From: Chiridota heheva
Lineage: Eukaryota > Echinodermata > Holothuroidea > Apodida > Chiridotidae
Length of the DNA: 64,000 nucleotides
Reading direction: 5' to 3'
NCBI GenBank assembly: GCA_020152595.1
Contig: JAIGNY010004469.1
Span: forward strand, 1 to 64,000
In this document: positions 1 through 11,400 of the stretch, in pieces
Position numbering within the stretch: position 1 is the first letter of the stretch
How the letters are laid out: each line of letters starts with the position of its first letter
Program-made: the position numbers and the translations under genes
Notes under the pieces: generated by a model
Database searches by the model: none
What the model saw: only the letters and a program-made list of their open reading frames with translations
Told to the model about the DNA's origin: nothing

Positions 1-139
1 GACCGTGCAACCCTAACTCCCAACTTCTAACCTAACCTAACCTTAACTATGGTCTATTTAAAAAATGAACGTGATCAGCAGCTTACTAGATGCCAATTTT
101 GTTGTATATAAAACGTATAATCTGAAAGCCTTGAAATCT

Positions 140-712
140 ATTTACCTCCACGTTTTCCATTGTTTTGTTTTTGTAACATTTTATTTCAAAGAGCATACTA
201 GAGCCAACTTGGTACAAAAATCAGGTTCATATCATATTACATTCAGGAGATATGGATTTTTACATATTTCCCAATTGCATTTAAAATTTGTGGATTGTAT
301 GATGAATTCGTGTTTGGTGATGTCATAGAGGCAATACCATTGCAAATGTTTATGTATTTCTTCGAATGTTAATTTGTTGTTTCTGTATGATTAGAAACAA
401 TTTTCCAAAAGTTATTGAAGTTGGGTATATTTGGCAATGTATATAAATACCTAAATTTCATCAATTAATTTTTTCTAGCAGGTTTTACTAATACAAAAGG
501 ATGATAGATTTTAATGAAATACCTCAACTTTGTGGGAGAATGTGTTGCTGTGATATCATACTGAGCCTTTTCCAATTCGTTTATTGGCACTTTTTTGTAA
601 ACCCCAAAATTTGAATATCTCCTAGTAGGAATGATATATCAACATGATTTTTGTACTAAAATGTTTCTTTCTTATAAAAGGTTACAACAAGACATGGGAA
701 TATTCCTTTAAG
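140..712. mobile_element. Degenerate long-TIR foldback element (MITE-like)
   Basis: Sequence around 209-260 (starting GTACAAAAATCAGGTTCATA) reappears inverted at about 605-665. The right end is TATTCCTTTAA at 712; the left end is eroded and set by symmetry. Shares the TTAAAGGAATA-type terminus and a GATGTCATAGAGGCAAT-like core with the foldback at 22411-22939. No coding capacity. Confidence 0.5.
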
Positions 713-715
713 CCC

Positions 716-1081
716 CGCCCACTATGCATATCAATAAAATTCAACATATTTGTACCACGAAAATGTACACACTAACAAACAATATAATTATACCGAATAT
801 GAAACAAAGTAGACACGGTTGTAAAAATAGTAGTTCAAGATATTTACATTAAGCCCCACCTACTCATTAATATGCATGACATCACCACCAACCAACCATA
901 GGGTACATCTACGAACCATGGGTTATCTGTGTACCACATATGACAGAAATTCGGTGTATCGTTCTTGAGATATTGCGCTTATGAGCTTGCTGTCACAGAC
1001 ACACATCCATACACACATACATACATACACACACCAGCATGACTGCATAGGTTCTTTAGGCTATTCGCATTGGAACTAAAA
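716..1081 (+). mobile_element. 297-bp-period repeat element, 3' part (pearl/HINE-like family 2)
   Basis: Contains the family core (AAGCCCCACCTACTCATTAA, TGCATGACATCACCACCA), then a CATA-type tetranucleotide run (about 1000-1035), then the family 3' end GCATAGGTT...GCATTGGAACTAAA. The order core repeat, tetranucleotide microsatellite, terminal hairpin is that of pearl elements known from bivalves. Confidence 0.6.
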
Positions 1082-1179
1082 AAATGAGGGAAACTTGTGA
1101 TAAAAGTACTCGAAAATGTTGTAAATTTGTGGACATTTTAGTAAAAGTATCAGAATAATTTTAAAGTTTTAGCAAAATT

Positions 1180-1365
1180 TCATAAAAATGAAAAATAATT
1201 CCCGTACATGGGAAAAATAAATAAACGAATTTGGAAAAAAATTGCCTGAAAATGGAAGAAATGTTTTAGAAAACCCAAGAAAATTGCCTGAAAATGACCT
1301 GATAACGAATAAAATGACCTAAAAACCGAAGGAAAATGCCTGAAAATGTCCAAAAATCGAAACAA
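1180..1365. repeat. Purine-rich GAAAATG-type degenerate repeat
   Basis: Irregular repeats of TTGCCTGAAAATGGAAGAA and relatives. Related low-complexity sequence recurs at 60240-60500. No gene seen between this and the LINE starting at 1640. Confidence 0.6.
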
Positions 1366-2299
1366 TTAAGATTTTATTACGATTGGAAAACAAGTCCTTA
1401 CCAAAATTGGCCGATAGTTAACCTTATTTATTCATTTCCCTAATATGTATAGCAAATTGTATACAAGTATATCCCGCTACTTACATTTTACATACATAAT
1501 TTGTTCAGAGAAGGGAGGAGGGAAGGGCGGGGGGGGAGTCAAGGTTTCTGAATACGCTACTTTTAAAAAGTCAGTTTTTTGCCCCTTAAATACTGTACTC
1601 CCTGATTCAAACATCTTCCGTCACCCCTGACATGGAACTAAACACTTTTTTCCTGGTTCAACATAACATAACAAGATGATGGGCTACGAAGGGTTAGTTA
1701 CCCCATAAAAATCCCAAACTAAAACCACCACCACCACAAAAATATCAGACGCCCAGAGCTAGTAAAGAATTTATCAATGTTGACTTTGAAATTGTGAACA
1801 GAATTGGAGCTAACTACCCACCCTGGCAAACTATTCGCCTCCATTCGCCTCATTAACAACTCTTTGCGAAAAGCTAAAACGCCGAATATCTATCCGTGAG
1901 AACTCTTTGGTCAACTTAAAAATTGTTACCACGTGTCACATGAGAATTAGCTGAAACATGCATGAAATAACAGGAAGTCAAAGTACACTACCAGATAGGA
2001 ACTTAAAAACCTGAATTATATCGCCACGTCCTCTTCTCAATTCAGGTGTGGTCAAACCAAGAATTCGCAACCTAGATTCATAAGAGAGATTTTTAACTTC
2101 GGGAATAAGTATAGTAGCTCTTCACTAAACCTGCTCCAATATGAACTTATTCTTCTTATAAAAGGGACTTCAAGCCTGAATAGCATGCTCAAGGTGAGGC
2201 CTGCCTAACTGCTAATACAATTTAGGAACAACCTCTCTACCAAAAAAACAAAAAAATTCTTCTAATCAAACCAATTATCCTATGTGGCCCTTGCAGCTG

Positions 2300-3620
2300 C
2301 TGAAGCACAGTTAACTAGGTTTCCGATTGCTAGTAATGACAGCACCTGGATCCTTTTCTTGATCAACACGACCAAGATTTGAACCATTTATGCAGTAATC
2401 AAAAGCCAAATTGCTTTGACCAAAATTAATAACTTTGCATTTAACAACATTGAATAACATCTGCCATGTTTGGGACCAAGAAACTAACTTATCCAGATCA
2501 GTTTGCAAAAGTGAAGAATCCCTAGCATCATCAACAATCCTGTACAGCTTAGTATCATCAGCAAGTTAGGAGCCAAGGGAATCATCAATATCATTAATGA
2601 AGATTAAGAAAGAAGCTGACCCAATACAGAACCCTGAGGAACACCACTTGTAAGCTTCATCCATGGAGACACTTTAACATTAACAACAACTCTTTGTGAC
2701 CTGTCAACTAACCAAGAATATATCCAACTGGCACGCTTTCCTCACACCAAGCGCCCTTGTTTTCATCATGAACCTGCCCAATGGAACCTTATCAAATGTG
2801 TTTTGGAAATTTAAATAGTAACATCCACATTGACCAGAATCAACTAGATCAGTAACATAATCAAGAAACTCCAATAAATTAGAAACACAAGACCTCTTAG
2901 GTAAGAACCCATGCTGTGACAAATTCAACAAGCCATTGACCAGTAAATGATTTAGTACAACATACTTAACAATGGACTCCATGACCTTGCACACAAATTG
3001 TGGTCACCTTTTTTTTTTTTAAATATGAGTGACATTAGTAATGCTCAAATCACTAGAAACAACACCAACATCAAAGCATTTTAAAAAGATGATACTCAGG
3101 GGAACAGAAAGAACGTCAGAACACTCACGTAAGACAGCAGGATGTATACCATCTGGACCGGGTGCTTTATTCTAGTTAAAACCCTTTAACTTCTTAGACA
3201 CATCATCAACTGAAAAATCAACATTCTTAATGGATACTTGAGAGTGCACACTAAGATAATCCACATCATCAGCAGGGGACTCCTTAGTACAAACAGACAC
3301 AAAATAGTCATTCAAAACCTCAGCCATATCCTCACCACTATTGATAGTAACACCATCATCACCCTGAAGGGTACCAACAACCTCCTTGGTTTTTTGCTTT
3401 GAGCGAACATAAGAACGAAATGACTTCGGATTAATCTTAACCTTGTTGGAACTTTGATGATTCTTAAACCTAGCAAGCTCCGCAGGACACCCTTTGTGTT
3501 TGAAATAACGCCACTTCTTTTTCCGAACAGCCTGCAAACCTCTCGAGACATCCACACTGACCAATTACACCTGTAGACTTTCTTTAATGCGACAAACCTA
3601 TTTACACCCTCCAAAACCAT
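2300..3620 (-). pseudogene. LINE ORF2 reverse transcriptase region
   Basis: Reads KSFRSYVRSKQKTKE (linker), NPGPDGIHPAVL-like sequence near 3150, then GFLPKRSCVSNLLEFLDYVT and NFQNTFDKVPLGR, the classic CR1-type RT blocks. DLDKLVSWSQTWQMLFNVVK and KCKVINFGQ near 2500-2400 belong to the thumb. Frame breaks at about 3170, 2700 and 2510. Confidence 0.85.
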
Positions 3621-3849
3621 AGTTCGGAAAACATCCCATGCTTTAGAAGGTCTAAGTCACGAAGCAAAGAGGTCCAATCAAATGACAAATTTCCCTGAAG
3701 TGCAGCATAGTCAGCATCCTTAAAATCTAAAACCAGTTTATTAGCTGAAGAAACCTTTGTGAAACAACACAGATCAAAACTAATGTCATGATCACTACAC
3801 CCTACCTTACCGCTACTTAGCACATTTCTAATAATACTTTCTTCACTAC

Positions 3850-4523
3850 TGAAAATCAAATCAAGACAATTACTACCATGCGTGGGAAACAACACATGCA
3901 GGGTGAAAAAGCAAAAATGGAACAAAAAGGAAAATTAAAGTCCCCAAAAACAATAACCCTCCTAGAAGCAACTTTCCTGAAGCAGTCAAGCAATTTCTGA
4001 TTGTTCACAGGACTAGAATTTGGTGATCTATACACAACACCAACAACCACTGAAGTACCAACATCGCCATCAACAATAAACTCACACCATAGGCAATTTG
4101 AAAAAGCAAAAGAAAACTGAGCAGTCCTACCTATACAATTAAAACTGTCTTTCACCAACAATAAAACGCCACCTCCTCTACCATTGAGAGTATCCGTCTT
4201 GCCTGAAAACTTGATTAACCTGGAATATGAACCTCTGAATCACTAATTTCACTATAAAACCAACTCTCCGTAACACCAATTATATCAGGTCTACTAATTA
4301 AAACTTCAGCCAGAAGCTCATCACGCTTATTCAAAGTGCTACGCACATTTGAAAACATAACCTTAAATTTACCACTAGAACACTCCCTATCCCCAGAAAC
4401 TTGTCTGACAGGTGGGTTTAAGCTCTCACCCCCCGTGACTAGTTTAAAGGACTCAAGATCCTTAATTGCCCTATTAGCAAGACGAGCACCTTTCCTAGTA
4501 ATGCAAACCATCTCATTAACCAA
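3850..4523 (-). pseudogene. LINE ORF2 endonuclease domain
   Basis: Reads KFKVMFSNVRSTLNKRDELL, then RPDIIGVTESW (active-site Glu region of AP-type endonucleases), then VYRSPNSSPVNNQ and VIVFGDFNFPF (the GDFN motif). Broken by at least one frame change near 4215-4161. Confidence 0.82.
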
Positions 4524-4559
4524 TCAACCCGAGATTCAAACTTATGCCAGAAATTGACA

Positions 4560-5335
4560 AAACCGAACTCAAATAGACGACAAATACTCTCTAGCCAACT
4601 ATTGATCAACAACATCTATCATAAAGAAACTACCCCCACGTGGCAACATACCAACAACTAGAACCCTACAAGCTGTCCTTCGACTTGAATTACAAATCAA
4701 TAAAACTACGCCTAACAAAATCAACATTTCTCCTTGAAATATCATTTGTACCAATTGAAACTACAACGGTATCTTCACCCTTACATAGTCTCAACACGAG
4801 AACTAACATCAACTCTAGCCCCTGGAAGACACACCCTAATCCTTCTATTACGATTTACTCCACAACATACCTAACAAGTAAATACCCTATCCATAAGACC
4901 TTATCCCTAACAGAACCCGCAGGCAAAGTACCAGACGAATCAATAACCTAACGACCAATTGTACCAGTACAATTATTAACTACAGACAACCCTACATCAA
5001 GTCTGTCAACAAAATCTGATCCAAGACTATCTACCAGAACAGAACCCCTATCAAATTCCCCACCCAAAGAACTATCACCATCACAAGCCTGACTACCCAC
5101 ATCTAAGCCACAAAACTCGTCTGCACACTAGCATCAACCATTTCAATGATACAACTGCAACCAGAAAGTCTCAATTCCAAAGCCTTCAACCTTGTACACT
5201 TTGAACAGACAAATACAAAACTATCAACCGAAGCTTCCTCAGAATTTCACGTCACACCGGACTCCTGGAAATCAATCCACTTATTACAGCTATCACAGCA
5301 AATCGAACTCTCCATGATCATACGATATAATTAAC
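4560..5335 (-). pseudogene. LINE ORF1: PHD-like finger and SGNH esterase remnant
   Basis: Near 5320-5150 the minus strand reads MESSICCDSCNKWIDF, then FVFVCSKCTR, a PHD-like cysteine pattern. Around 4780-4740 it reads GEDTVVVSIGTND; GTND is the SGNH-hydrolase block III signature. Both occur in ORF1 of CR1/L2-type LINEs, where they are thought to bind nucleic acid and lipid. In-frame stops and frame changes are present. Confidence 0.7.
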
Positions 5336-5498
5336 AGAAGCAGAAAACCAAACGCAACAACCTAAAAGAGGAACAATAGGCCCAACAATACCTAAAGAAA
5401 CACCTTAGCTTCAACACACAATATACTAGCCTATACTGAACACATAAGCCAATACACTAAATTAAAAAAATAACAGACTAACACAACAATAACAAAGC

Positions 5499-5722
5499 CT
5501 AGCTTACAACAACTGTAGGCCTAGCCTAGCTTACAACAACTGTAGGCCTAGCCTAGCTTACAACAACTGTAGGCCTAGCCTAGCTTACAACAACAAGCCT
5601 AGCTTACAACAACTGTAGGCCTAGCCTAGCTTACAACAACTGTAGGCCTAGCCTAGCTTACAACAACTGTAGGCCTAGCCTAGCTTACAACAACTGTAGG
5701 CCTAGCCTAGCTTACAACAATA
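5499..5722. repeat. 27-bp minisatellite upstream of the CR1-like LINE
   Basis: About eight copies of CTAGCTTACAACAACTGTAG plus 7 bases; one copy is shortened (5594-5606). It lies just 5' of ORF1 in the LINE's orientation, where LINE 5' UTR tandem monomers would be. 5723-5960 is AT-rich with nothing recognised. Confidence 0.9.
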
Positions 5723-5959
5723 GTAACAAAGTGTGTAATAGGATACATTTAGTAAACCACACAAACTAGCAACAACAAACATTTTACAATTGAGGAAACA
5801 TAATGAAAACAACAAAATAAAAAATATGCAGAGAAAATAAGAATATGATCAAACTTAAGCCTGAATAAAATCCAAATAAAAATATCCACAAATTGAGACA
5901 AGGAATGAAACACTTCTGTATACAGTCACAACTATATTATTGAATTCTCATTAGAAAAC

Positions 5960-6560
5960 TTAGGAATAAGAAAGTGCCCTCACTAGCTTTTCTGTCCCCC
6001 TTGCCAAGAGTCCCTTCCGGCACCCCTGGATACATCCAACTGGTCCCAGTGTTGTGCTTTTTATTATCAGCAAAAGTCACCAGCAGACTTAGCGGATTAG
6101 GTAGGGGGGAGGTTGGGTTATTACATACACATTATTTAGTTGTATGCAAGGGTGTAGGAAGGATAACCTCTCTGGTGAGGGGAATGTATGGGGCAAAAAC
6201 CAAAAAAATTCACTGATAACTTAATTTTCCTTCAAAAGTTGCTGCTAGTCGAAAAATCACTAAATTTATCGTGAAATTTTCATTTGACCAACATTTCTTT
6301 TAATTTCACCAATTTTTTGTCAATATCCCAATTTTACGTCATAACCGTTCCCATGCCTCTGGACGCTATGTAGCTACAAATGCACCGCCGCAACCATTTT
6401 AATTAGTCATCACAAGGTTGCGTAACATTATTGCTTTACCTGCAAATAAGATGGCACTGAATAATCTTCTATTCAAATAATCCCAAAAAGTTGCTGTCCA
6501 TCAGGAAACCACATTAAGAAAAACACTTAGGTTTTCCCATTTGCAGAGTTATTTGCTCTC
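5960..6560. other. Unassigned repeat-like stretch
   Basis: Contains a TE-like opening (TTTCTGTCCCCCTTGCCAAG), a C/G-rich block to about 6200, then AT-rich DNA. The short open frame at 5974-6216 has no recognisable domain. No gene supported. Confidence 0.4.
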
Positions 6561-6582
6561 ACTTCATTCTCTTTTCACTAGG

Positions 6583-6823
6583 TGAAAGTCGATTTGGAGG
6601 GTGATACATGTATTTTGTGAAAGTCGATTTCAGGGTGATACATGTACTATGTGAAAGTCGATTTTGAGGGTGATTCATGTAATATGTGAAAGTTGATTTA
6701 AGGGTGATACATGTAAAATGTGAGTCGATTTTAAGGGTGATACATGTAATATGTGAGTCGATTTTGAGGGTGATACATGTAATATGTGAGTCGATTTTGA
6801 GGGTGATACATGTAATATGTGAC
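6583..6823. repeat. 33-38 bp minisatellite
   Basis: About seven copies of GTGAGTCGATTTTGAGGGTG plus ATACATGTAATAT; early copies carry a few extra bases (GTGAAAGTCGATT). The open frame across it is an artefact. Confidence 0.9.
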
Positions 6824-6857
6824 ACCTGAAAGAACAAAACAAAAGGCATTCCAAGTG

Positions 6858-7027
6858 ATATTTGAAGTAATATTTTTTTTAAAGCATCAAGTATCAGGTA
6901 TATGATTTCCAGATCCCTCAAGATCCCAGATCAACTATATATATATTTGGAGTAATATTTTTTTTAAAGCATCAAGTATCAGGTATATGATTTCCAGATC
7001 CCTCAAGATCCCAGATCAACTTTATAT
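6858..7027. repeat. 85-bp tandem duplication
   Basis: GTAATATTTTTTTTAAAGCA through AAGATCCCAGATCAAC occurs twice, offset 85 bp, nearly identical. Lies beyond the likely 3' end of the FET gene. Nothing else seen to 7720 except AT-rich sequence. Confidence 0.85.
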
Positions 7028-7719
7028 GTATGGCACGCCTACCAATAAAACATTTGAAGTAATACACATACCAAACCATTCCTGCAATGCAATTTAACTA
7101 CCTTCAAAGGTTATTTTATATTGATCATTCTTTCGCAGCTAGGCCTTCAAATTATTTCTAGGCAGACCACACCTTTTATTATTTGAAAGCTATTCCAGGA
7201 ACGACTTGGTACTTTTATTTATCTAAATGCAGGATTATTTTTTTCAGGTTATCACAAATCGTTATCACTGCTTTTATTTTTTCCCCTGTGATTTTGGGGA
7301 ATCCACAGACATCACTGTAGAAATAATATTTTTCCTGGCAGCACAGACTGAGCGATAAAGAATGAAAAAATATAAACAGAGTTGTACGAACATACAATTT
7401 ATTACTTTTCAAAGCTTACAAAACTTTAAATTTCACTAAAATGCAATGGAATGAGAAGTAAAAATTGTCAACCTAAGAATCTGACCAACACTTATCACTA
7501 AAACACATATCTAAAATAGTTCAAGTGGCGTTGTGTTTTAAAAAATTGTTACTGTAAACATAAAAAATAAGCATACAAAAATCTTATTTAAGATATTATC
7601 TACATGCAGAGGCTATAAGGTCTTTCAATGAAATATATCTCACAGGTGAGCAATGCCTCTTTATGTAAAACTGTTTGTCTCAAAAAAACAGCTTGAATTT
7701 GAACATACAGACAATATTT

Positions 7720-8217
7720 TCCGATTTTATTTCCACACATGGATTAACTTATTAGTATTTTTGCAATAAGAGCATTTCAATTTTATTTCCAGCCACCTAT
7801 GTACACAACTTCAAAATACAAAGAACATCTTAACCTTGAATAATTTTTTAACGGCACAATTTTTGTTGTTGTTCTAATGTGGCATTTTTGACATGGGTAA
7901 TCAAATTTCATCTTAGTTGATACTTTAAAAGCAACCATACCAAACAAAGAGTGGGTGGGGCACAATTTTTGTTGTTGTTCTAATGTGGCATTTTTGACAT
8001 GGGTAATCAAATTTAATCTTAGTTGATACTTCAAAAGCAACCATACCAAACAAAGAGTGGGTGGGGAGCCATCACATGCTCTTGACACATTCCCTAAGTT
8101 CTTCCCAAGCACCGCAAGAAACTGTTAATACTAATGATGTACTGAGGTTAGGGGAAAAACATTTCCTCAATTACACAAAAAACAGTTAATGTACTATTAC
8201 TGGGAAAGGTATATCAA
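7720..8217 (-). other. FET 3' UTR with candidate polyadenylation signals
   Basis: Follows the stop at 8218. On the minus strand AATAAA occurs at 7787-7782 and 7731-7726. The UTR holds a 106-bp tandem duplication. Which signal is used cannot be told from sequence; another AATAAA lies near 7215. Confidence 0.5.
7855..8066. repeat. 106-bp tandem duplication in the FET 3' UTR
   Basis: Copies 7855-7960 and 7961-8066 differ at only about two positions, so the duplication is recent or kept by conversion. Each carries a GTTGTTGTT run (AACAACAAC in the mRNA). It doubles any regulatory site in this part of the UTR. Confidence 0.92.
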
Positions 8218-8414
8218 TTAGTAAGGACGGCCTCGTCTGTCTGGTCGGCGGTCCATCCTGTCTGGTCCACCTCCACGTCCCATGAACCCTCCTCCTCGTC
8301 CTCCCCTGTCACCTCCTCCTCTGCTGCCACGGAATCCACCACCTCGTCCCATGCGGTCTCGATCACCACCTCTACTACCTCGGAAACCTCCCCTTCTTGG
8401 TGGGCCATCCATAC
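8218..8414 (-). CDS. FET exon 18 (RGG3, PY-NLS, stop)
   Basis: Acceptor TTGTCTTCAG. Encodes [20 protein letters not shown] and further RGG repeats, ending in DRRGRPY and TAA at 8220-8218. Human FUS ends DRRERPY; this is the transportin-binding PY-NLS. The minus strand also has a long open antisense-frame reading of the GA-rich repeats, which is only a shadow. Confidence 0.96.
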
Positions 8415-11400
8415 CTGAAGACAAACAAATGTGATTAAAAAACACGTTATTGTTCTTTTCCTATTAACTATGTATGATCAATTTTGAAAAAACACATTTA
8501 ATAATGTAAAAGCTATCATGAAATATTTAACATTGACAAGGCTACATACATGATAATCATAGATGATTTTCACTTCACATCCCACATCCCATTTTCCACA
8601 ATATTGTAACAAGATCATATAACAACATACATCCAGTCAGTGACGGGAGTCATTTCGACAGATAACATATAGGATGAAGTATGCCTCTGGTAGAACCTTC
8701 AGGCCATTCCAAGTAGCTATCATGATGTAAAATGTACCAATAGCATTTTTACTATCAGCAGATCTTAACTTGCTTCATGACAATCTGGTCACAATGTGTT
8801 TTCCAGTGATGTAAGCAAGTAATAATACTAGGTTATATCAACTTACCACCATCCTCTCCTTCAGATCCTGGTTTTGTTGTTCCACAGCGATTGCATTTTG
8901 TCCTCCAGGCAAAATTGCTGTTTTCGCAGTCACTGAAATTTGGCAAAAGATCAAAATGTTGAATGTATGTGAAATTCATGCTTGTGTATTATTGCCTTTG
9001 TCCTCACGATCGGGGGATTTCAGCATAACTGTTAAACAATTACTGAAGACTCATCTTAGCAGATCAACTTGTTGCATTATGGCTGAGCAAAGGTTAATCA
9101 TTTTTATTTATGCTAAATTTGTAATGTATGACAGGGCAGATAGCTCAAAATCTTGATGTAATTATTTCAATTTCTCAGCTTAATCTACATCACAGAGAAT
9201 CTAGAATTTGGTCAATTCTCTAAAACTCTTAGTCAGAATTTACGTGCACAAAATTACAATAGATAATTACCTAGAGCGGTAAATACCGTCATGGTTCGCA
9301 TGCCCATGCTAATTGACACCAATATCACATGACCTGTCCAATTATAAAAAAATGGCATCTCACACTATGTACCACCCCATGTCCCACATGACATCCCTTG
9401 TCCCACATGGCATTCCACCATATCTCCCACATGGCATCCCCCCATCCCTTGTCCCACATGGCATTCCACCATATCTCCTACATGGCATCCCCCCCCCCCA
9501 TGACATCCCATCCCTTGTCCCACATGGCATTCCACCATATCTCCTACATGGCATTCCACCATATCTCCTACATGGCATTCCACCATATGTCCCACACTGC
9601 ATTCTGCTATATGACCCATGTGGCATTCCACCCTATGTCCCATATGGCATCCCATCCTATGACCCACATACATCCCACCCTATGTCCCACATGGATCCCA
9701 TCCCATGTCCCACATACCATCCCATCACTTGTCCCACATGGCATTCCACCATATCTCCCACATGGCATTCCACCCTATGACCCACATGACATCCATCCCA
9801 TGTCCCACATTAATCCAACCATGTCCCAAATGGCATCCCTCCCTGTGTCCCACATGGCATCTCTCCCTATGTCCCCCATGGCATCCCACATGGCATCTCT
9901 CTCCAACTCCCACATGGCATCTCTCCTTATGTCCCATATGACAACCCATAGGCTCCATAAATAACTTATATGCAAATGAGCTGTTGAATAAGAAAAAGAA
10001 GGCAGAGTCAAATAATTATGCCTGATATAGCCCTTGATGTATACCACATGGAATATAGTATATCATATGTCCTGCATGCTCCCCCCATCCATGTCCCACA
10101 TGGCATCCCTCCCTATGTCCATATTCAGTCACATCCTGTCACACTCCTAGACTGAGCATACTAAATAAAAAGTCTGGTCAATTCATATACTATAGCAACT
10201 TTATGCAGATGGACCACAATAATAAAGGCGGAGTTTAATAATCATAAGGTGGAGTTTAATAATCATGCCTGATACAATTGTTGGTGCCCAAATATTTTCA
10301 AGAATTTTAAGGATTTTAAATCTCCAGTGCTACAAGAGAGACGCTTGAGGATCTCTGAAGAATATTGGAAAATTATATCATTTACAGTTATCTTCCAAGA
10401 AAATATCAAATGTTTTGTAGACTTTTTAAGGAAACAAGTCTTCAATCTGTCTTAAGTGTCTCTGAAAAACTTCCATAAGGATATCTGTAGAAACTTTTTC
10501 TGAGAAAATCTCAAATTTTTAAAACATTTCTGAGGAATTCTCAGGAAAAACATTGGATAGCCAGACGGCCGATATCGTCATTACATAGGTACACATTATG
10601 CTTTGCATGCTCACCAATAATATACCTAACCACTCATAGGTTACGTGATATGACTTACGGGTTGGGGCAAATCCAGTCACCTTCCCTTGGTGGTCCTCCT
10701 TGTCCAGCACCACCACGACTCATGCCTCGTCCACCTCCACCACCACCACCTCCACCTCCACTTCCACGATCAAAACCACGTCCACCGCCACCGACAACGC
10801 CACGTCCTGCAACAACAAAATATGTCAAATCAACTTTACCACAGCCACTCATATTCTAATGTGATGTGATGTCCGTATCAAAAGCAATGGACTAGACACC
10901 TAAATGACAGAATAAAAACAGTTTGAAGAAAAAATTTACCATGCTATTTGCACTAAAATGTGCGCCTCCTAAAACGATGGTTGATTGTTTGCACTTAACA
11001 GCACCTTAACTAGATAGAATAGTCATATTTGTGATGAGTAGGTATAGTGTGATATAAAATAAAACAAAGGTGAACCATGTAGTTGAAAATGGTTTAACTG
11101 GTAATGAAATGATAGTGACTTAGCCTACAGTGGTTAAAGTAGGGCTAAATCAGTTGAGTTATGGAAGGGAGTGAGGAATTTACGTTTATGTTTAGTGGCT
11201 TGAATGCGTAATGGATAATAAGGTTTTGGGTAGAAGTTTATAAAGAGTATTTTACGAAATTAGGAAGTTGCAAGTAGTGTTTATCATGGAGAAATTGCAA
11301 TATTTGCTTATAGATGTAAGGTTCCATTCACAAACTTCTTTGAAGAGGGGATAATGACAGTGGCAAAAGATTATTAAATCTTATTTAAATTAACTGAAGA

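Larger units (their letters stand above)
1640..5335 (-). mobile_element. CR1-like LINE, nearly full length but degenerate
   Basis: Minus-strand non-LTR retrotransposon in the order expected for CR1-type elements: ORF1 (5335-4560), ORF2 endonuclease (about 4523-3850), reverse transcriptase (about 3600-2300), and a C-terminal region and 3' end running to about 1640. Several reading-frame breaks separate the pieces, so it is dead. The last 600 bp match a plus-strand copy at 58198-58745, giving two members of one family in the window. Clade assignment is from motif recall. Confidence 0.85.

Noticed and set aside
1-60. CCTAACCTAACC telomere-like sequence at the window edge
   Set aside because: Only two or three imperfect units, followed at once by ordinary sequence; no array.
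8214-8408. Acidic Glu/Val/Asp-rich frame overlapping FET exon 18
   Set aside because: It is an out-of-frame reading of the RGG3 codons on the same strand; the RGG frame continues the spliced gene and ends in the PY-NLS.
9313-9964. Long overlapping open frames on both strands (MSHMASHPM-, GIPPYVPH-type repeats), also at 15110, 36358 and 62417
   Set aside because: They read a 24-bp minisatellite; because 24 is a multiple of three and the unit lacks stops, five of six frames stay open. No start context, splice sites or domain.
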